From: CATOSD01 sp965203135
Lineage (GTDB): Bacteria; Chloroflexota; Dehalococcoidia; Lucifugimonadales; CATOSD01
Assembly: GCA_965203135.1 (NCBI GenBank)
Contig: CBDBBO010000003.1
Coordinates: forward strand, 62,001-126,000
Reading direction: 5' to 3'
DNA length: 64,000 nucleotides
The position numbers and the translations under genes were made by a program. Under the pieces are notes generated by a model. It did no database searches. It was not told where the DNA came from and saw nothing but the letters and a program-made list of their open reading frames with translations. Shown here one piece after another: positions 60,103 to 64,000 of the stretch. Each line of letters opens with the position of its first letter. The first letter of the stretch is position 1.

Positions 60103-60456
60103 ATGCCGAGAAGAGAGCCCGGGGAACCTTACTATCGGGTCGACTCCGATGAGGCCGCGACGATGTACGGGGACGACGATGCCGTTTTCGTGGACGTCCG
60201 CCGCACCGACGAATACATCGAAGGTCACATCAAGGGAGCGACGTTCATCACCCTCGACGACGTGATGGCGCGAATAGACGAGCTGCCGCGCGACAAGAAG
60301 CTGCTGTTCATCTGTGCCGTGGGCGTTCGCAGCGGTCTCGCCTGCGAGATGGCCGCCGCCATGGGGTACGACACAGAGCTGCTCTACAACATCGACGACG
60401 GCACCCCCGCGTGGATCGAAAAGGGTCACCCCACCAGCTATGGCGACGATGAGTAA
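60103..60456 (+). CDS. Rhodanese-domain protein
   Basis: 117 aa single rhodanese domain: DAVFVDVRRTDEYIEGHIKGA and the active loop CAVGVRSGLACE, where Cys is the persulfide site. Small sulfurtransferase. Its place in the methionine-cycle operon suggests handling of sulfane sulfur from homocysteine or methylthio groups (inference). Confidence 0.88.
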   Translation: MPRREPGEPYYRVDSDEAATMYGDDDAVFVDVRRTDEYIEGHIKGATFITLDDVMARIDELPRDKKLLFICAVGVRSGLACEMAAAMGYDTELLYNIDDGTPAWIEKGHPTSYGDDE

Positions 60457-60477
60457 CCGCACCCAGGAGACCCTGCC

Positions 60478-61422
60478 ATGTCTTTGTTAGTCGTCGGGTC
60501 GGTCGCGTACGACACGGTGTCGACGCCTTTCGGACGCCGTGACAGCGCACTCGGAGGCTCGGCGACCTATTTCTCCATAGCCGCCAGCTACTTCACGCCC
60601 GTCAGCGTGGTGGCCGTGGTGGGCGAGGACTTCGCGACCAGCGACGTCGAGCTGCTCGAGTCGAAGGGCGTGGACACGTCAGGCCTGGAGCGGGCGCCGG
60701 GGAACACGTTCCGGTGGACCGGCGAGTACAGCCAGGACCTGAACTCCCGCGAGACACTGGACACACAGCTCAACGTGTTCGCGGACTTCTCGCCTACACT
60801 GGCAAGCAACCAAAGGGGAGCGCCGTACCTCTTTCTCGCCAACATAGACCCGACACTCCAGCTCGACGTGCTGCGCCAGATGGAGCCGCGCCCCAGATTC
60901 GTGGCGCTGGACACGATGAACTTCTGGATAGACGGCAGCCGTGACGACCTGTCGCGGATAGTGTCAGAGGTGGATGTGTTATTCATGGACTTCGACGAGG
61001 TCCGCTCCTTCGCGCGGGAGCCAAACGTGCTCCTGGCCGCCAAGCGCATACAGGACATGGGACCACGCGTCGTTGCCGCCAAGCGGGGTGAGCACGGCGC
61101 GCTGATTTTCGACGGCCCGTCCGCGTTCGCCGCGCCCGCCTTCCCGCTGGAATCCCCCGTCGACCCCACTGGCGCGGGCGACGCCTTCGCCGGCGGTTTC
61201 ATGGGTTGCCTTGCCGCGGGCGGCGACACCGGCCCGAACGCGCTCAGGCGAGCCGCCATGGTGGGCGCGGTGATGGGTTCGTTCGCGGTCGAGAGTTTCA
61301 GCGCCGACAGGCTTAGCTCGCTGACCCACGGTGACATCGAGCGTCGATACCGGCAGCTGGCCGACATAAACAGATTTCCCGATTCCGGCGGCGATCAACT
61401 GCCGCGTAGAATCGACAGCTGA
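60478..61422 (+). CDS. PfkB-family sugar/nucleoside kinase
   Basis: 314 aa ribokinase-like fold: LLVVGSVAYDTVSTPFGRRD plus SALGGSATYFSIAAS, VAVVGEDF, and catalytic PVDPTGAGDAFAGGFMG. It lies between mtnP/rhodanese and ahcY, so adenosine kinase, removing the adenosine made by SAH hydrolase, is the most attractive role; ribokinase-type or methylthioribose kinase roles are possible alternatives. ATG 22 nt after the rhodanese stop. Confidence 0.85.
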   Translation: MSLLVVGSVAYDTVSTPFGRRDSALGGSATYFSIAASYFTPVSVVAVVGEDFATSDVELLESKGVDTSGLERAPGNTFRWTGEYSQDLNSRETLDTQLNVFADFSPTLASNQRGAPYLFLANIDPTLQLDVLRQMEPRPRFVALDTMNFWIDGSRDDLSRIVSEVDVLFMDFDEVRSFAREPNVLLAAKRIQDMGPRVVAAKRGEHGALIFDGPSAFAAPAFPLESPVDPTGAGDAFAGGFMGCLAAGGDTGPNALRRAAMVGAVMGSFAVESFSADRLSSLTHGDIERRYRQLADINRFPDSGGDQLPRRIDS

Positions 61423-61455
61423 CCGCATTTGCGGTGCAAGTGACAGGAGGACCAA

Positions 61456-62727
61456 TTGACCAGTAGAACAACCACAGGAGACGTCGCCGACCTTTCTCTA
61501 GCCGGCGACGGCGTTCGGCGCATCACCTGGGCCGCGCGCGAGATGCCGGTCGTATTGCAGATACGCGAGCGTTTCGCCAGGGAGAAGCCGCTACGGGGCG
61601 TGAGGATCGCCGCGTGCCTGCACGTGACGTCCGAGACTGCCAATCTCGCGCTGGCGCTTCGCGACGGCGGCGCCGAGGTGGCCCTCTGCGCCAGCAACCC
61701 TCTGAGTACACAGGACGACGTCGCGGCGGCGCTCGTCGCCGAGTACGGGATAGCCACCTATGCCATACGGGGCGAGGATACCGATACCTACTACAACCAC
61801 ATGACGTCCGCGCTGGAGACCAGGCCGCATCTCACAATGGACGACGGCGCGGACCTCGTCGCCATGCTGCACTCCTCCCGCACCGATCTCCTGGGGGACG
61901 TGATTGGCGGCGCCGAGGAGACGACCACAGGCGTCATACGCCTGAAGAGCCTCGCCGAGGCCGGGCGGCTCCGATATCCAATCGTCGCCGTAAACGACGC
62001 GGACACCAAGCACTTCTTCGACAACCGCTACGGCACCGGCCAGAGCACTCTGGATGGCATAACCCGCGCCACGAACATCCTGTGGGCCGGCAAAAAGGTC
62101 GTAGTAGCCGGATACGGCTGGTGCGGCAAGGGCTTCGCGCTGCGCGCCAAGGGAATGGGCGCGCACACCATAGTAACCGAGGTCAGCCCCATACGGGCGC
62201 TGGAGGCCGTAATGGACGGCCACCAGGTGATGTCTATGGACGACGCCGCCGAAGTCGGCGACGTGTTCGTCACCCTGACGGGCGGTATGGCCGCCATCGG
62301 CCGCCGGCACGTGGAGGCGATGAAGGACGGCGCGATCATGGCGAACAGCGGCCACTTCGACGTCGAGATAGACATCAACGCGCTGGAGGAACTGTCGGAC
62401 GGCAAGCAGGAGGCCCGCCCCAACGTGGACGAGTACCTGATGGGCGACGGACGCAAGCTCTACCTGCTTGGAGAAGGCCGACTGATCAACCTCGCCGCCG
62501 CCGAGGGCCACCCTTCAGCGGTGATGGACATGAGCTTCGCCAACCAGGCGCTCTGCGCCGAGTACATGGCCCAGACGGCGCACACCCTGGAGCCGCAAGT
62601 CTACGAGGTTCCGCGCGACATAGACCAGGAGGTCGGGCGGCTCAAGCTGCTGTCGATGGGCATCACCATCGACAGCCTGGACGCCGCGCAGGAGCAGTAC
62701 CTGGCCAGTTGGCAGGCCGGAACCTAA
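61456..62727 (+). CDS. ahcY: S-adenosylhomocysteine hydrolase
   Basis: 423 aa from TTG 61456 with GGAGG upstream. SAHH motifs: CLHVTSETANLALAL, TCYNQ-type CASNPLSTQDDVAAAL, ETTTGVIRL, VNDADTKHFFDNRYGTGQST (catalytic Lys/Asp) and the NAD loop VVAGYGWCGKGFA. C-terminal cap ends near YLASWQAGT. Splits SAH into adenosine and homocysteine. Confidence 0.96.
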   Translation: MTSRTTTGDVADLSLAGDGVRRITWAAREMPVVLQIRERFAREKPLRGVRIAACLHVTSETANLALALRDGGAEVALCASNPLSTQDDVAAALVAEYGIATYAIRGEDTDTYYNHMTSALETRPHLTMDDGADLVAMLHSSRTDLLGDVIGGAEETTTGVIRLKSLAEAGRLRYPIVAVNDADTKHFFDNRYGTGQSTLDGITRATNILWAGKKVVVAGYGWCGKGFALRAKGMGAHTIVTEVSPIRALEAVMDGHQVMSMDDAAEVGDVFVTLTGGMAAIGRRHVEAMKDGAIMANSGHFDVEIDINALEELSDGKQEARPNVDEYLMGDGRKLYLLGEGRLINLAAAEGHPSAVMDMSFANQALCAEYMAQTAHTLEPQVYEVPRDIDQEVGRLKLLSMGITIDSLDAAQEQYLASWQAGT

Positions 62728-62775
62728 CACCAATTTCAAAGTCCCTTCCCCCCAAATCACAAGGAGAAACGCTTT

Positions 62776-64000
62776 ATGTCACATAGCTTCAACAGCGCAG
62801 AGTCGTACCTGTTCACGTCGGAGTCCGTAACCGGAGGACATCCGGACAAGCTCTGCGACCAGATCTCGGACGCGGTGCTCGACGCCATCCTGGAAAACGA
62901 CCCCATGGCCCGCGTGGCCTGTGAGGTCTCCTGCACCACCGGACTGGTGGTGGTGATGGGCGAGATCACCACCGAGACTTACGTCGACATTCCGACGCTT
63001 GTGCGGGACACCATCCGAGACGCAGGTTACACAGACTCTTCACTTGGCTTCGATTACGAGTCCTGCGGTGTTGTAGTGTCCGTGAAGGAGCAGTCCCAAG
63101 ACATCTCCGAGGGCGTCACAACCGCCCTCGAGAGCCGCGGCGCTGATGCCGCCGACCGCGAGGTGGAGGTCGGCGCCGGAGACCAGGGAATGATGGTCGG
63201 CTTCGCCAGCAACGACACTCCCGAGCTGATGCCCCTGCCGATAGCCCTGTCGCACAGGCTTTGCCAGCAGATGACCAAGGTCCGCGAGTCGGGCCTCCTA
63301 CGGTACATGCGGCCTGACGGCAAGTCCCAGGTCACTGTCGAGTACTCCCACGGCAAGGCCAAGCGCATCGACACGGTGGTGATGAGCACGCAGCACACCC
63401 CCGACGTGGACCAGGAGACGATACGGAGGGACCTAGTAGAGCACGTGGCCAAGCCGATCCTTCCGCCTGATCTCGTCGACGCCGACACCAAGTTCGTCGT
63501 CAACCCGTCCGGCCGCTTCGTCGTGGGCGGGCCGGTCGGGGACGCCGGGCTAACCGGGCGCAAGATTCTCGTGGATACCTACGGCGGCTTCGCCCGTCAC
63601 GGCGGCGGCGCATTCTCAGGCAAGGACCCGACGAAGGTCGACCGCTCCGCCGCCTACGCCGCGCGCTACGCCGCCAAGAACATCGTGGCCGCCGGCCTCG
63701 CCGACCGCCTGGAGATCCAGGTGTCCTACGCCATCGGCGTGGCGACGCCAACGTCTATATCCGTGGAGGCGTTCGGGACCAACAAGGTGCCCGACAGCCG
63801 CATAGTCGAGCTGGTTGACGAGCACTTCGACCTCCGTCCCGGCGCGATCATCCGCGACCTCGACCTTCGCCGCCCCATCTACAAGCAGACCGCCTCCTAC
63901 GGACACTTCGGGCGCGACGACCTCGACCTGCCCTGGGAGCGCACCGACAAGGCCGACGCTCTGCGGGAAGCGGCGTTCGGCGTGGCCCGAGCCGGGGCGC
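62776..64000 (+). CDS. metK: S-adenosylmethionine synthetase, 3' end cut by the window
   Basis: AAGGAG precedes ATG 62776. 408 codons are seen and the frame is still open at the edge, so only a few C-terminal residues are missing (family about 400 aa). SYLFTSESVTGGHPDKLCDQ, GAGDQGMMVGFA (ATP site), FVVNPSGRFVVGGPVGDAGL and TGRKILVDTYGG are diagnostic. Makes SAM from methionine and ATP; last visible gene of the riboswitch operon. Confidence 0.97.
   Translation, partial: MSHSFNSAESYLFTSESVTGGHPDKLCDQISDAVLDAILENDPMARVACEVSCTTGLVVVMGEITTETYVDIPTLVRDTIRDAGYTDSSLGFDYESCGVVVSVKEQSQDISEGVTTALESRGADAADREVEVGAGDQGMMVGFASNDTPELMPLPIALSHRLCQQMTKVRESGLLRYMRPDGKSQVTVEYSHGKAKRIDTVVMSTQHTPDVDQETIRRDLVEHVAKPILPPDLVDADTKFVVNPSGRFVVGGPVGDAGLTGRKILVDTYGGFARHGGGAFSGKDPTKVDRSAAYAARYAAKNIVAAGLADRLEIQVSYAIGVATPTSISVEAFGTNKVPDSRIVELVDEHFDLRPGAIIRDLDLRRPIYKQTASYGHFGRDDLDLPWERTDKADALREAAFGVARAGA

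Noticed and set aside
61591..62511. Antisense open frame across ahcY; similar ones across metK, alaS, LLM and NHL genes
   Set aside because: Shadows of well-recognised genes on the other strand.

Overview
The window is high-GC, densely packed bacterial DNA. Taxonomy is inference. Many TTG/GTG starts, repeated LLM-class flavin oxidoreductases, compact catabolic gene blocks, secreted Pro/Thr-linker proteins and a methyl-branching type I PKS are what I would expect of a marine or sponge-associated Chloroflexota (SAR202/Dehalococcoidia-like) genome. No rRNA or other strict marker is present to prove it.

Layout. 1-5.9 kb: 3' part of a modular type I PKS (CMT, structural KR, ER, KR, ACP, then a KS whose acyltransferase core is missing), followed by a discrete ACP gene. 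5.9-8.2 kb: cytochrome c lipoprotein and an NCS2-type permease fused to a degenerate GHKL-like tail. 8.3-27.4 kb: mostly housekeeping and catabolic genes. These are a coiled-coil orphan, a PPOX protein, a phosphoesterase, an HpcH-like aldolase, a VOC/RidA/HIT/YqeK operon, cupin and MBL proteins, the 5-oxoprolinase operon pxpABC with a ketopantoate-reductase-like gene, a DedA protein, a PQQ-propeller plus MacB-type ABC exporter, an NHL propeller, an LLM oxidoreductase and a 3-hydroxyisobutyrate-dehydrogenase-type enzyme.

27.5-36.5 kb is a lower-GC accessory island built by insertion sequences: one ISAs1-type and four IS5-type elements, a truncated IS end, one isolated tRNA, two near-identical terminators, a DUF2283 gene and several broken genes. 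A sixth IS lies at 44.3-45.1 kb. Exact excision of three of the elements (element plus one target-duplication copy) restores three plausible genes: a 350-aa HsdR-N-like PD-(D/E)XK nuclease, a GIY-YIG protein with a C-terminal membrane helix, and a lipoprotein with His-rich decapeptide repeats. All five IS5-type transposases are split into two frames at a homopolymer run, pointing to recoding or slippage.

36.5-57.6 kb returns to chromosomal genes: a dihydroxyphthalate-decarboxylase-like protein, two acyl-CoA dehydrogenases, ruvX-alaS, a secreted FN3 protein cluster, a SplB-like radical SAM protein, a PadR regulator with its target, a probable PPi-phosphofructokinase, two LLM oxidoreductases, an Asp-box propeller, a TPP-domain protein and a 47-aa DUF5679 zinc-ribbon protein.

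57.7-64.0 kb is a methionine/SAM cycle operon behind a promoter, a SAM-I riboswitch and an intrinsic terminator: mtnA, mtnP, a rhodanese, a PfkB kinase (perhaps adenosine kinase), ahcY and metK. Together they make SAM, hydrolyse SAH and salvage methylthioadenosine.
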